In this document: one piece after another, positions 36,316 to 48,200 of the stretch | How the letters are laid out: every line of letters begins with the position of its first letter | Position numbering within the stretch: the stretch's first letter is position 1 | From: Astropecten irregularis | Lineage: Eukaryota > Echinodermata > Asteroidea > Paxillosida > Astropectinidae | Direction: 5' to 3' | DNA length: 64,000 nucleotides | NCBI GenBank assembly: GCA_963971285.1 | Contig: OZ020244.1 | Coordinates: 1,984,001 to 2,048,000, forward strand | The notes under the pieces: generated by a model | What the model saw: the letters and a program-made list of their open reading frames with translations, nothing else | Databases searched by the model: none | What the model was told of the DNA's origin: nothing | Translations under genes and position numbers: made by a program

Positions 36316-38564
36316 CAGGTTTGACCCAGATGACTGGAACAGGATCAAATAGAACCTTAGGCATTGACTCAGCGAGAACCCCCCTGGAAATACAACAGCA
36401 ACATTCAGCGATATTAACAATAGTGCTCAACAATAGTACATAGCCAAGACTACCAATTTGCAAAATAAATATTTGAGATACATTTAACTGATTGATTAAT
36501 AATTATTGACTGATTGATTGATAAAGGTCTATACAGGGTGTCCCCCCAAAAAAAACGCAACACTTGTGTCGAGAACTATTATATAAAAATTAAACTGTTT
36601 ATCACTTCAAGATTCAGATATGTGATACAACTATGTCTTGGCTATCACCATGTAGAATTTGAGCAAAATTTGACTAAAATTGAGTGAAAAAACTAAGACT
36701 GAACTACCCAACCTCAAAACCCGATTTTCATCTTTCTTTCATACACATGATTATGTGTGTATTGACCACTATGCGTGTTATCCTTGCAAATTTGTTTTTA
36801 AGGAGTACTCTTTCAATTGGTCATATTTTCGCCAATTTCAGCCCCAATATGCTTAAATTCTACATGGTGATAGCCAAGACATGGTTGTATTACATATCTG
36901 AATCTTGAAGTGATAAACTGTTTAATTTTAACATAATAGGTTCCCGACGCAGTATTGCGTTTTTTTCTGGGACACCCTGTATAGGCCCTAACTGCTTATG
37001 GATTGAATGACTAATAATTGAATATACGATTGACTGCAGGACTGATTATTGACTAATTTACTGAATAATGACTGACTTCATGATTGCTTATGTAGTGAAT
37101 AATTATTAACAGAATGGAAATTGATTATTAACTGAATGATTGATTACTGTCAGATTGAGTACTGACTATAAAATGATCAACAGATTATTAATCGACTGCT
37201 ACCTACCGAATGGCTGATTAAAGGTAGTATCATACTTCGTTTTTTGTCAAAGAAATACAGATTCATGGGCAAAAATATCAGGGTAAATACAGTACAGTCA
37301 TCTGTAAAAATGTCAGTCCCATACGGTGCCCACTTTTTGAGAAAACAGTGAAAACGGCCACTGTATTTCTTAAGTCTTTTCTCTTTTATTTTTTATCTTT
37401 AAAAGATCAAAAATTTTAGGTTTACTATTAAAGGTAGTATCATACTTTGGTCTTTATCAAAGAAATGCAGATTCATGGGCAAAATATCAAGACAGATACA
37501 GTAACAATCATCTGTGAAAATTTCAGTCCCATACAGTGCCCACTTTTTGAGAAAACAGTGCAAAACAGCCGCAGTAATTTCTTAAGTTTTTTCTCTTTTA
37601 TTAAAAGATTTTCGGTCATTGTTTTACTAATTTCTGGATAAATACACCATTTCAGGCGGTATGTTTCTACCACCACCATCTTCATACCCTGTAAGTTATA
37701 GGTAAATCTGTGAACATTTCTGTTTTGGTTCCTTACCAAAGTATGATACTACCTTTAAACTACTTCATGGTAACTTTTGATGGTGCAACTGACAGACCAA
37801 AAGATCAAATGATCAACTGATTCTGAGATGGAGTGACTGCAAGCTACTAAACTTACTTCATACAATGCCAGCATGCTCCATCTAAGAACAGCCCATTGAC
37901 ATACACACCATCTTCTGGAGGATTCTCTACAGTTTCACAGGGCAAAACCTATGAGTTTCAAAAGAAAAAGATTGGAAACAGTTACAATTTCATTTGCAAG
38001 AAGTAAGACAAATCCTTTCATCTTCTTGTGGCAAAATATCACACAGGGCAGAAATTAACTAATTAACAGTATCATGTACTAATTAACATGTACTCTACTT
38101 GCTATGCCAATGGCACTACATGGACTACAATTCTGCCCAATTCTGCCAATGGCATATCACTAGCTAGACTGTGGAGATCTTAGGAGACAACAGCCCTATA
38201 CACCCTGACAAGCTCAGGCCCAAATGGGCAAGGAGTTCACAGAATGCAAACTTGGAGTACTGGAGTTGGATTCAGGAATGATCCTGGCCAAAATGCTTGC
38301 AGATTTGGGGTTAGTCTAAGCCAACATACCCACCTCAAACTCAAAACTGCACTTGTCGATGGGGATGGTGTACTTCCTGGCGTAGTTCTGCATGGCGCCT
38401 GTCAAGAAGGCCTGGGTGAAGAAGAAACCTGACAGCCAGAAGATGTCCAGCTTCAGGTTGTCGTACCAGTCCTGGAGGAACTTGAGGCGGGCCAGAAAGT
38501 AGGTGATGTACCTCCCCAGGGGCTTCAAGGAGGAGTAGGATCGTTTGGCCCACATCTCAGGAAC
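36316..38564 (-). CDS. Axonemal dynein heavy chain, C-terminal exons (partial)
   Basis: Three minus-strand exons join in frame: 38,564-38,334 (77 codons, phase 0/0), 37,948-37,857 (92 nt) and 36,383-36,316 (68 nt), all with AG/GT borders. They read [56 protein letters not shown], then [18 protein letters not shown] and [18 protein letters not shown]. This is the C-terminal domain of axonemal dynein heavy chains, the motor subunits of cilia and flagella; it resembles the inner-arm single-headed type, but I cannot name the paralogue. The rest of a ~4,000-residue protein is not seen to the right, and the conserved last ~60 residues (the STTGHSTN region) are not seen to the left. It is thus either a duplicated fragment or part of a gene with very long introns, with the receptor gene nested on the other strand. 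Residues CWHCMK replace the usual RWDRK-like segment. Confidence 0.82.
36485..37216. repeat. Degenerate GATTGACT-type simple repeat
   Basis: Both sides of the MITE at 36,530 are full of GATTGATTGA, TGACTGA, TTATTGACT and AATGACT words, an old microsatellite drifting to a degenerate state. The element appears to have inserted into it. Confidence 0.6.
36530..36984. mobile_element. MITE with TATACAGGGTGTCCC ends (~450 bp)
   Basis: Left end TATACAGGGTGTCCC and right end GGGACACCCTGTATA are inverted. The arms stay paired for about 140 bp each, including TTTATCACTTCAAGATTCAG and TGGCTATCACCATGTAGAAT and their complements. TA at the borders and CAGGGTGTCCC ends are typical of Tc1/mariner-like non-autonomous elements; that assignment is inference. 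Confidence 0.85.
37218..37758. mobile_element. TTAA-flanked MITE: half copy plus complete copy
   Basis: The complete copy (37,428-37,758) begins TTAAAGGTAGTATCATACTT and ends AAGTATGATACTACCTTTAA. A left half of a second copy (37,218-37,427) abuts it directly. The inside holds AAATGCAGATTCATGGGCAA, CCCACTTTTTGAGAAAACAG and CTTCATACCCTGTAAGTTAT. The perfect inverted ends and TTAA at each border suggest a piggyBac-type non-autonomous element. No coding capacity. Confidence 0.85.
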
Positions 38565-38922
38565 CTACATGTAAGACCAAGAAAGTGATAATGAGGACGG
38601 AGATTGTTGGTTCAGACTGGTCATACTTCTGCTGAAATGTTCATATTTAGATTTATTTTAGAGAAGGAAACTTCAGACCAGCCATTGAAAAGCCAGGACA
38701 GGTCGGGACTGGGCTTTGCCTGGGGTCTTGGACTTCTATAATCCCTAGCCTTGAATCATCAACTTCAAGCCCCTGCTTGTGTCCTGGATCAGAGTTGTGA
38801 TTGAATCTATATCGATCAAGGAAAAAATCCAGAAGCTGGGCCTTACTAATTTCAATCAGTTTCTCTGAATTGATGTTCAGAGTTGACTAGTGGAGCATTT
38901 CAGGCCCGAACAGTATAATACT

Positions 38923-38987
38923 GTCACACTTTATAGGGAGAGAAAAATTAATACTGTATTAATGTTTCTCTCCCTATAAAGTGTGAC
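38923..38987. other. 65-nt near-perfect hairpin
   Basis: Two 32-nt arms pair with one mismatch around a single central base (38,955): GTCACACTTTATAGGGAGAG at the left and CTCTCCCTATAAAGTGTGAC at the right, with ATTAATAC/GTATTAAT inside. It could be a very small mobile element or a hairpin RNA source; neither is shown by sequence alone. Confidence 0.85.
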
Positions 38988-40330
38988 ATGAGTACAGGCA
39001 TGTATGAGGCACTTGACTGAAAAGTATGACAATAGAGAGGAGCATGTTATCATTGCCATGTGAGCAGAGGGAGGTGTCTAATGTGACAGATAACCAGCCT
39101 ATAAGAGGGGACATATCTCAGGTCAACTAAAGTGTAAGAGTTTGTGTATGGAGCCATGTTGAATAAAATTACACAAAGTTGTTAGCAAACCGAGCTACAA
39201 TTTTTGTGGTGTTATTTGCATCCCAAATTGTTTAAATACGTATCCCCTCCAATAACATAACATGATTCCCATCAGGTTTAATTGAGACAAGAAATAGAAA
39301 TACCCTACCATTATGGACAATTGCTATCTCTATTCCTATCAGAATTTTTAGGGCAATCACTGCACAAACTAACAAAGCAGAAAAGAAGAGATCTCAAAAC
39401 ATTAAAGCTACTTTTCAGAGTGAGAATCAACAGTCTATATTCTGTAAATTACGGTAAACCTACGGCCATCATGTCCCGCGACGTCACGAATATCAACTTT
39501 ATCAAGCCACAAAGAAGGTGACTTTGATGTGGCAGGGCCAACCTTATGTTCAACATGGATTCAAATCATCTATTGGGCTCGCGCCTCTGCGGCCAAAGAT
39601 AAGGCAGAATGAAGATGCAGTTGCAGCCACGGCCGTAGTCAGCGGCCACAGCCAGAGATTTGGGACATGGCCCTGGTGACCCCACAACCTATAAGTTTTT
39701 ATTGTGTTTAAAGATTAAAATTTCCAGTATTTAAATTGCATGCAATAACAACTAAATTTGCTCTAAGAAATACACATTTCAAGTTGACATAAATTCACAT
39801 GCAGTTTATCATGACCTTATGCCAAACACTTCCATTTGTTTGATTGTCTGTTTGGTTTGGTTTTGTTTTTGTTTATTGTTTTTCATCAGTATTATTTGAC
39901 TTTTAAGTTACACCAATCTACAAAATACTTGAATAAAAATAAACAATACATTGCAACTAATGTTTTTTTAACATGGCACTTGCACTCACGCTCGCACTCA
40001 GGGTTGCCGGCTACCAGCAAATGATTTGCTCAGTGTAAATAATCGTTTGTGCCAGAGCAGCATAGAATGTCATCACCATTAGTTGCAAACTGCCAGGCCT
40101 ATGTATTATCATTGTATGATGGCACCTGATAGATTCAATACCACAATGAATTTGATGTTTTCCTTCGGCCTGTGCTGCGGTTTTTAATAGTGATTTTCTT
40201 AGAATGTTAAGTACGGTGCACTCACCTGAAAGCCCACGTACAGTTAGAGGAATATAAAGGTTAATGGAATTATGATGCATTGAATTGAGACATCCATTAG
40301 TCAGCTGTTGACCAGCTTTTAAACTTTTAA
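38988..40330. other. Intergenic, nothing recognised
   Basis: No supported exon on either strand between the dynein exons and the duplicated block upstream of the receptor gene. Confidence 0.45.
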
Positions 40331-40416
40331 ATATGAAGTACCGGATGTCCTACTGCTAGCCTGGTTTTGCAGTGATCAATCAACCCATAAACTTGCTAAG
40401 ACATAGAGAGTCGTGC

Positions 40417-40871
40417 TTAAAGGTAGTATCATACTTTGGTAAGAAACCAAAACAGAAATGTTCACAGGTTTACGTTGACTTACAGGGAATGAAGATGGTG
40501 ATGGTAGAAACACACCGTTAAAATGTTTCCGCCTGAAATGGTGTATTTATCCAGAAAATTAGTAAAACAACCACCGAAAATCTTATTAATCTTTTAAAAG
40601 ATCAAAAATAAAAGAGAAAAGACTTAAGAAATACTGTGGCTATTTTCCACTGTTTTCTCAAAAAGTGGGCAACGTATTGGACTGAAATCCACGGTATATT
40701 TAAATCTCTTCACAGGATTTTTTATCTTACGAAAATCAAAATTATTTTTGGTCAATTGGTTGTACTTTTTGCTGGATAAAAACAGCATTTCAGGGAGACA
40801 ATATTTTCCATCAGGACAATCTGTGGAGATTTCTGTTTTAGTATGCTACCAAAGTATGACAGTACCTTTAA
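40417..40871. mobile_element. TTAA-flanked MITE copy
   Basis: Ends TTAAAGGTAGTATCATACTT and CCAAAGTATGACAGTACCTTTAA-like, with the shared family interior. It belongs to the first copy of the segmental duplication. Confidence 0.8.
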
Positions 40872-41620
40872 ATAAATGGAGTACATGTAATATTAAATTG
40901 AAACTACCATAAAACAGACTTTCCTGAGTTCCGGCTTAGTAAAATTCCTTAAGTCCTTCTCAGGGCTAATGTGCATTAGATTTTTCTAATTAATGAAAGG
41001 ATAAAATAACAGGAAGATTTCATTAGAATTTCATGGAAATATTCAATGTCATTTCATGGTTTAATTGATGGCATCCTTCGGACATGATATCCTAATATAT
41101 GGAGTTGTGTGGTTGTTATTTAAAAACGATGTAAATGATCACACTGATGTGTAATTGTAGAAGATAGATGAGCTTTATATTAGGAGTCGACAACTAATTA
41201 TGCCTTCATTAATATAATGCCTCCATTTTCATAATGACTCTTCTTAATGTAGGATTACATGTAGCACTTTTCAAATTGCAACTTTAATGTTTCTCACTTT
41301 AACTATATATTTTTCAAACCTGTAAAACTGAAATAAATTAATATATTCATAGGCCTAAGTATTAAATGAATACATACATTAAAAAAAATACGTTTAACAG
41401 TATGTCATCAAAAACACCAAGGTTTGCAAGAACATTCATTATAGGTTTTGTAAAGACCGTAGCTTTGGTGGCCAAGGTGGGTTTGATAGAGATACCTAAG
41501 AGCATTTTTTTAATTAAGAGATATTCAGAAAGCCTGTTTTCTATTAAAAACAAAAATCCTCAAGATGCAAGTTTGCGAGTTAAAATGCAATAAAGGAATA
41601 ATAAGTAAATAATGCATAAT

Positions 41621-41658
<38 letters not shown>

Positions 41659-42247
41659 TTCCAATGGATATGCTGTGACCACAGCTTACATTTTTTTTTA
41701 TCTGTTTATAAAAAACTACTGTAATACTAAAATTGAATGGCTCTGTTTGTTTTCTGACGAATTCATCTCAATAGGAAGTGAACTTCTGGGTTCATTTGTT
41801 GACTAAGTAGTTTAGGAAGTACATGTAGAGGATGTTCTACTGCTAGTCTGGTTTTGTAGTGGTCAATTCAACCCATAAACTTGTATAAAAAAAGATTGGC
41901 ATACAAAATTGAAATAATTATATGACAGTTGGTCATGGCTGTGTATGCCCAGTATATTTCATTAGGGCTTGAAATCATTGTTTTTGCACGCCAGCTGTCG
42001 ACCAATCACAGTGGAATCACGTTACCAGATCTTAGTGTGCTTGCAAATTGAGGACTGACTTTGCGCGTCACTGCTGTCAGACATTGTCAGTCGTGGCTCA
42101 TGTTATAGAAGTGTGGTGCATGAGCGCTGTTTATGTTATACAGACTCCACAATGTACTGGTGCATTACTGTTGAAGACAGCACTGATTGGTGTTAAAAAC
42201 CTGCATCTATTACAGCATCATTGACGCAGTTAGAGGATTTTTCAACC

Positions 42248-45200
42248 ATGGAGCTGGTTCAGATTGTTCTCGTTTCTGCAGTGTTGCTACAAACTGCCCT
42301 TGAAGGAAATGCAGGTAAGTTATAGACTTCAGAACTTGTGATGATGTGATGCCAATTATATAGAGTCGTGCTTAAAGGTAATATCATACTTTGGTTTTTG
42401 TCAAAGAAATACAGATTCATGGGCAAAAATATCAAGGAAGATACAGTAACAGTCATCTGTGAAAATTTCAGTCCAATATGGTGCCCACTTTTTAAGAAAA
42501 CAGTGAAAAACGGCCACAGTATGTCTTTTTAGGTCTTTTCTTTAAAAGATCAAAAATAATTTAAGTCACTGGTTTGACTCTTTTCTTGATAAATACAGCA
42601 TTTCGGGCAGAACAATTTTAACGGTATGTTTCTACACCCACTATCTTCATACCCTGTAAGTTATACGTACATAAAACTGAGGACATTTCTGTTTTGGTTT
42701 CTTACCGAAGTATGATACTACCTTTAAATAAATGGAGCGAGATTATACTGCAACTACCATAAAACTGTATTTCCCGAAACCAACTTTTAAAATTCCTTAT
42801 CAGTTTTTCTCAGGGCTGGCAGAATATGATAAATTTGTGTTTCTGAACTTGTGAAACAGGGTGCAGACATTTGCTTTTCTAATAAAATGACAGGAAAATT
42901 TCATTAGAACTTCAATGGATATTATTCCAAGTCCTTCCGCTGTTTAATTGCATTAAGGTTTTGCGTCATCCTTCTATCATAATGTATGAGTAATGAGTAT
43001 AGCATGGTTATAATTTAAAAACGATGTAAATGATCCCACTGATATGTGTCATTGGAGAAGATAGATAAGCATTGTATTAGGAGTTGTCATCCAATTATAG
43101 CTCCATTAATATAATGCTTCCATTCTCATAATGACTCTCCTCTATGTAGCACCATTCAAATTGCGACAATAAATGTTTTTCGCATTCTTTGTCTATTTTG
43201 CAACCACCTAAAAAATGGAATATATATCTATAAATTCATGGATAAATGAATACATAAGTAAAAAATGAAAATTGATGCAATAACCGGCTGTGGCTCAGTG
43301 ACCCATACCGTAGTCATATCAGTTGGCCATGGAATCCAATAAAATGACTTATAATATCATAATGTATGGAGTAGCATGGTTGTTATTATTAAAAACCAGA
43401 ACAGCGAAGCTGTCATGGCTCGCTGCAGCCTTATGTGTAGTTATCAACATGATCGCAAAATTAACAAAATATAGCTCAGCAGAATGAAGAGAAAAATTTC
43501 TTAAGAATTCCAATCAAAGGAACCCTAGTATAGTGCACAAAAGTTTGATATTCCAAGCCCTGCATGCACGATGCACAATTTCATGATTAATATGTACACG
43601 TATGTATGTATATACACTGTGTTCTTAAAGTGTTTAGGTCTCCACAAGGTTTTCACAAACTGATATTTGGAATGAACTTTAAAGGAGGAATTCCCAAGGT
43701 ATACTTATCATTGGAAAAAGAAGTATCTTACAATGTATATAAGGGATATTCACTTGAAATTTCAACCCAGGAAAGTGATTCTGGTTCAAATGGGAGCGAT
43801 TTTAATTCTGCTCTTTGGACAGCGTTCATTAGTACACAAGAACAAAGCCATGTCTCCACAAAGGTACAAATTCTAATATATACCGGTACATGTATGCACA
43901 GAAATGGTGAAAAAATCTGTGATAAGAGAATTTCATTTTTTCAAATTCAATAAAATCCTATCGCAGGAGGACTGTGCCAAATCATTTTCGGTACACACAG
44001 TGATGTGGTAAATCAATTAATGTCACATTATGCATTTAACTGGATTTTAGTTTGATTTGGTAGTTCACAAATAAATTTTGAATCCCTAGTTCAAATCCCA
44101 CTCTGGTCAATTTTTCTTTGTTCACTTTTCATTGACTTGGCCTAGTGTATCATACTCAATCTACAGATGGGTTCGAATCCAGCCATGGGCTATTGGTTCT
44201 TGCATCCTTGGGCAAGACACTTGAATAATATGATATTATTGCTCCTTTTCACCAAGGAGTAAATTGAGTACCTGTGGGGAAAGAGATGGCTTTGTGTTTG
44301 ATTTGCATTTGTGCGCCTTACAGCCAGACAGCAGCCGGGGCCATTATAGGCCTAGTCACCAGGGAGTTGAGATGGTTTCAGGAATGTATGTAGCCCAATG
44401 ACCAGGGATAATAATCCTAGTGGTCTGACGTGTCATACTCAAGATCTTGTGGTCAATCTACAGATTGTGGGTTTGAATCCAGTCATGTGCTAATGGTGCT
44501 TGCGTCCTTGGGCAAGACGCTTTATAACATTATTGCTCCTCTTCACCCAGGTGTAAATGGGTACCTGTGAGGGTAGAGATGGCTTTGTGCTTGATTAGCC
44601 TTTGTGTGCCATACAGCAGCCTGGGCTGTATACTCCCCAGGCAGTTGAGATTTGGGAGTTGGGAGTTTCAGGAGTGTAAAAATGTAGCCCAATGACCAGG
44701 GATAATAATAATTATTAGGCCTAATATGCAATTTATGCTTGCTCTTCACCGACGTGGATGAGCACTGTATACTCAGTGCTTGTTGAGTGCACATGAAAAA
44801 ATCATGCTCTGGCTCAAGTGGGATTCGAACCCACGACCTCCTGCTTACTAGGGCAGCTGCCATACCGCTAGGCCACAGAGCTACAGTACCTGGGGTCAGC
44901 GGGGTGAATCAAATTGAATTAATATTCAATATTAGCCATATTAGGCGGATACCAAGAATCTTTTTGCTTTGCTCATTTAATACCAATTAGTGGATCAATA
45001 CAGTTGACTGATTTATGTTTTCATACAGGAAATTCTACCATAGACATTCGTCTGGTTGATGGGCGTTACCCTAATCAAGGGCGTGTGGAAGTCAACCCAG
45101 CTGGTGAGGATGTATGGGGATCCTATTGCTCCAATGACCATCCACATCCCAGCGGCCGAGTTGTCTGTCGACAACTTGGATATCCCGCGCTTTTCTCGGC

Positions 45201-48200
45201 CACAGCAATTGCACAGTTTGGTCTGGGTACCGGTCCCATCTGGTTCCAATCTGTCTATTGTAATGAGAATATGATTACGATAACAGCTAAATCAACTTTG
45301 GATGACTGTTTAACATTGAGATGGTTTCCAAGCTACACGGTCTGCGATCATAGATTTGATGTCGGACTGACTTGTTTCACAGGTAAGTCACTCTCAATAT
45401 TCCTGATGATTTGCAACAATTGGATATAGCCCTTTGAAGGCGCACACACTGGCTATCCTTATAAACTTTTGAAAGTTAATTCAGGGCAGGTTTGGAATTG
45501 CTATTAAAAAAAATGATAAACTAATATGCACGGGCACGGGGTGCTGTGGCCTAGTGGTCTGGCGTGTTGAACTCAAAGTCTTGTGGTCAATCTACAGATT
45601 GTGGGTTCGAATCCATGGGTTAATGGTGCTTGCGTCCTTAGGCAAGACGCTTTGGCACATATTGCTCCTCTAATACCCAGGTGTATATGGGTACCTGCGA
45701 GGGTAGAGAGGGTAGAGATGGCTTTGTGGTTTGATTAGCCTCTGTGCACTGAATACGGCAGCCAGGGCTGTATACTCCCCAGGGAATTGAGATTGTTTCA
45801 GGAATGTTAATTATGGCCCGATGACCAGGGATAATAATTGATTTGCGCCATGAGCGTCATGTTTGGCGGATATACCAGCGCATTATAAGTGTCCTTAAGC
45901 TTAGCACACACTTAAAAGTGTCAAATCATGCTGGATGGGGGAAGAAACAAACGTTATTAGTGGGTGAGACTTTAGCCCTGACAGAAGTTGTGGGGATGTC
46001 TGTAGGCCAAGATAATGTTTTCTGGGATTGCCCTGAGGTGACGGTCCAAGGTGTGAAGAATGTGATGGCTATCATTGGTGATTCTGCACAAGGGAGATGG
46101 AAAGAAGTAACTAGCGCAACTTTCTAATTAGTATCCATAAAGATCCTGCTAGAATTGAAACGTCAGGCCCTCCTAACTCCAAACAATAAGAAACATGTTC
46201 AAGTTTGGACAGGTAGTCAATTACATCTTGCAAGGTTTTAGAAGTAACAACTGTCTCGCGTGGTCAAACATTCAAGGATCGTTATTCAGAGTTTCACCAC
46301 ACTGTATATTTTGCATAAATTTGCAATGAATATGTTCATAATATTTAAGTACAGAAGATTTTAAAAAACTCCATGTGTCGATTAAAGGTAGTATCATACT
46401 TTGGTAAGACACCAAAACAGAAATGTTCATAGATTTATGTATAACTTACAGGGTATGAAGATGGTGGTGGTAGAAAAATATTTCCGCCTAAAATGGTGTA
46501 TTTATCCAGAAATTAGTAGAACAACGACCGAAAAAGTGGGCACTGTATGGGACTGAAATTTTCACAGATGACTATTACTGTATCGTTCTTGATATCTTTG
46601 CCCATGATTCTGTATTCTGAGAAAATATGACTCACCTAAAGGATCAATTCCCCCACCCCCCTCCTAGGTCTGAGGACCTGTCTATGCCACTGACTTTGCG
46701 GTTAATCTCCAAACTAATGCGTCAAGGCATCAACAATGCATTGCTTTTACATACAAAAAATGGTGTTGTTGTGATAGGTAGATTTTGTAGGCTATATTTG
46801 AAAACGGGTTTAAAAACTTAACCACAGCATTGTGGTGTGCCAGATAGTGTTGGTTTTTCTTACTGTTGAGGACCATTGTGAAAAGAAAACATTGGCAATG
46901 ATTCTTTTCATGGTTTTGTTGGAACATAAACGTACATTTACAACTTTTTTGGTAATGCTGTTGAGCCTATAAGTTATACGCTGTTAAATGATGATGAAAT
47001 GATATGCTATATTGCTGATATAAAGCCTGCTTCATTTGTTGGCAGGAAACATCCGTCTTGTTGGTGGGCAGAAGGCGCAAGAGGGGACAGTACAGGTTCA
47101 TTTGGGAGGAGATGAATGGGTCTTGCTTGAATCAGAAGTCCCCGAATTCATGGACCCGGATACTATTTGTTCACACCTTGGTTACCATTATGCAATAGGA
47201 CCTACCACAAGCACGGTGCATGAAACCAATCACAATGTGCTCTGTCGGTACGGTCATTGTCACACTCGTGGCCACGTCAGAAAATTCTTCAGTTGTATCG
47301 ATGAAGTTACTCTGCACCTCTGTTCAAGCAATGTCAACAAAACCGTGCTCGGAGTGGTGTGTGCCACAGGTAAGAATACAAATTGTTCCCATTGAACAAA
47401 CATTAAGTCAGTAAGACCATGGAGGAAGGCACGCCTTAATAGTCTGAGTGTAAGCTCTAAGTTTCAAGCCCATGTGGGTAGGCATACACAACAAAACTAC
47501 AAACGTAACATCTGACCACCCAAATCATTTCAGTTGCCAGTACTAGACTCCATTGTTATCGATGTGGTTGATTTCAGATGAGGATATTCTTCCGGTCAAC
47601 CCAGACTTGAAATTTCACCTGGCTTCAACTAGCAACAGCTCCGAGCACACTGGATTCATAGAAGCCCAGTACAATGGATCCAGTTGGAAAACTGTCTGCG
47701 TTAAGGTTTTGAGAGACTGGCAGGCCAATATCATAGCCAATGAGGCTTGTAGGGCCAGTGGTTATCCCTGGGCCTACACCTTCAAGTTGATCCCATATGC
47801 TGAATCGTCTGGTTACTCGACTACTGGAAATGAATTCATCATGAGAGACGTATTCCTAGATGGTTATGATGAGTTGCAGTGGATGCATGGAGAGCACGCT
47901 TGTAGCACTCACCATTACAGCCTGGTCTTCGTGGAATGTCAAAAAGGTACCGTCTTAGTGGTCCAGCAATTCAGACAAGAAAATCAACTCATCAGTCGAT
48001 TGATTCATAATGTTTACTCATTGATGATATTGAATCAAATTTCATTCAGATGATAACAGCGACTCATCATTAATCACAATGTCATTTTGTTTATTCCTTT
48101 AGGTATATTGCAGTATGGACTTGTGGTATGGCCCTGTCCCACACAGACATGTCGTGATCGCTGTGGAGAGCCTGCTACCGATGTACAGTGTGGCTGTGAT

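Larger units (their letters stand above)
40330..43250 (+). repeat. Direct segmental duplication around receptor exon 1
   Basis: 40,330-41,340 and about 41,810-43,250 share a common order: CTACTGCTAG..CTGGTTTTG, CAACCCATAAACTTG, AGAGTCGTGCTTAAAGGTA, a TTAA MITE, AATAAATGGAG, ACTACCATAAAAC, TTTCTCAGGGCT-like and AAAAACGATGTAAATGATC. The second copy carries about 470 bp (41,885-42,357) that the first lacks. That extra part includes the receptor's 5' region and signal-peptide exon. Confidence 0.8.

Noticed and set aside
41625-41655. Run of about 30 A as a processed-pseudogene tail
   Set aside because: No retrocopied coding sequence precedes it; it is probably a simple repeat or a decayed SINE/LINE tail.
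43606-43953. 115-codon frame in receptor intron 1
   Set aside because: No domain recognised and no convincing acceptor in phase with the receptor; kept out of the gene model.
48087-48102. ATG at 48,087 as start of the 7TM gene
   Set aside because: It lies in the intron just before a good acceptor. The reading joins in phase to the upstream SRCR exons, which supply the signal peptide.
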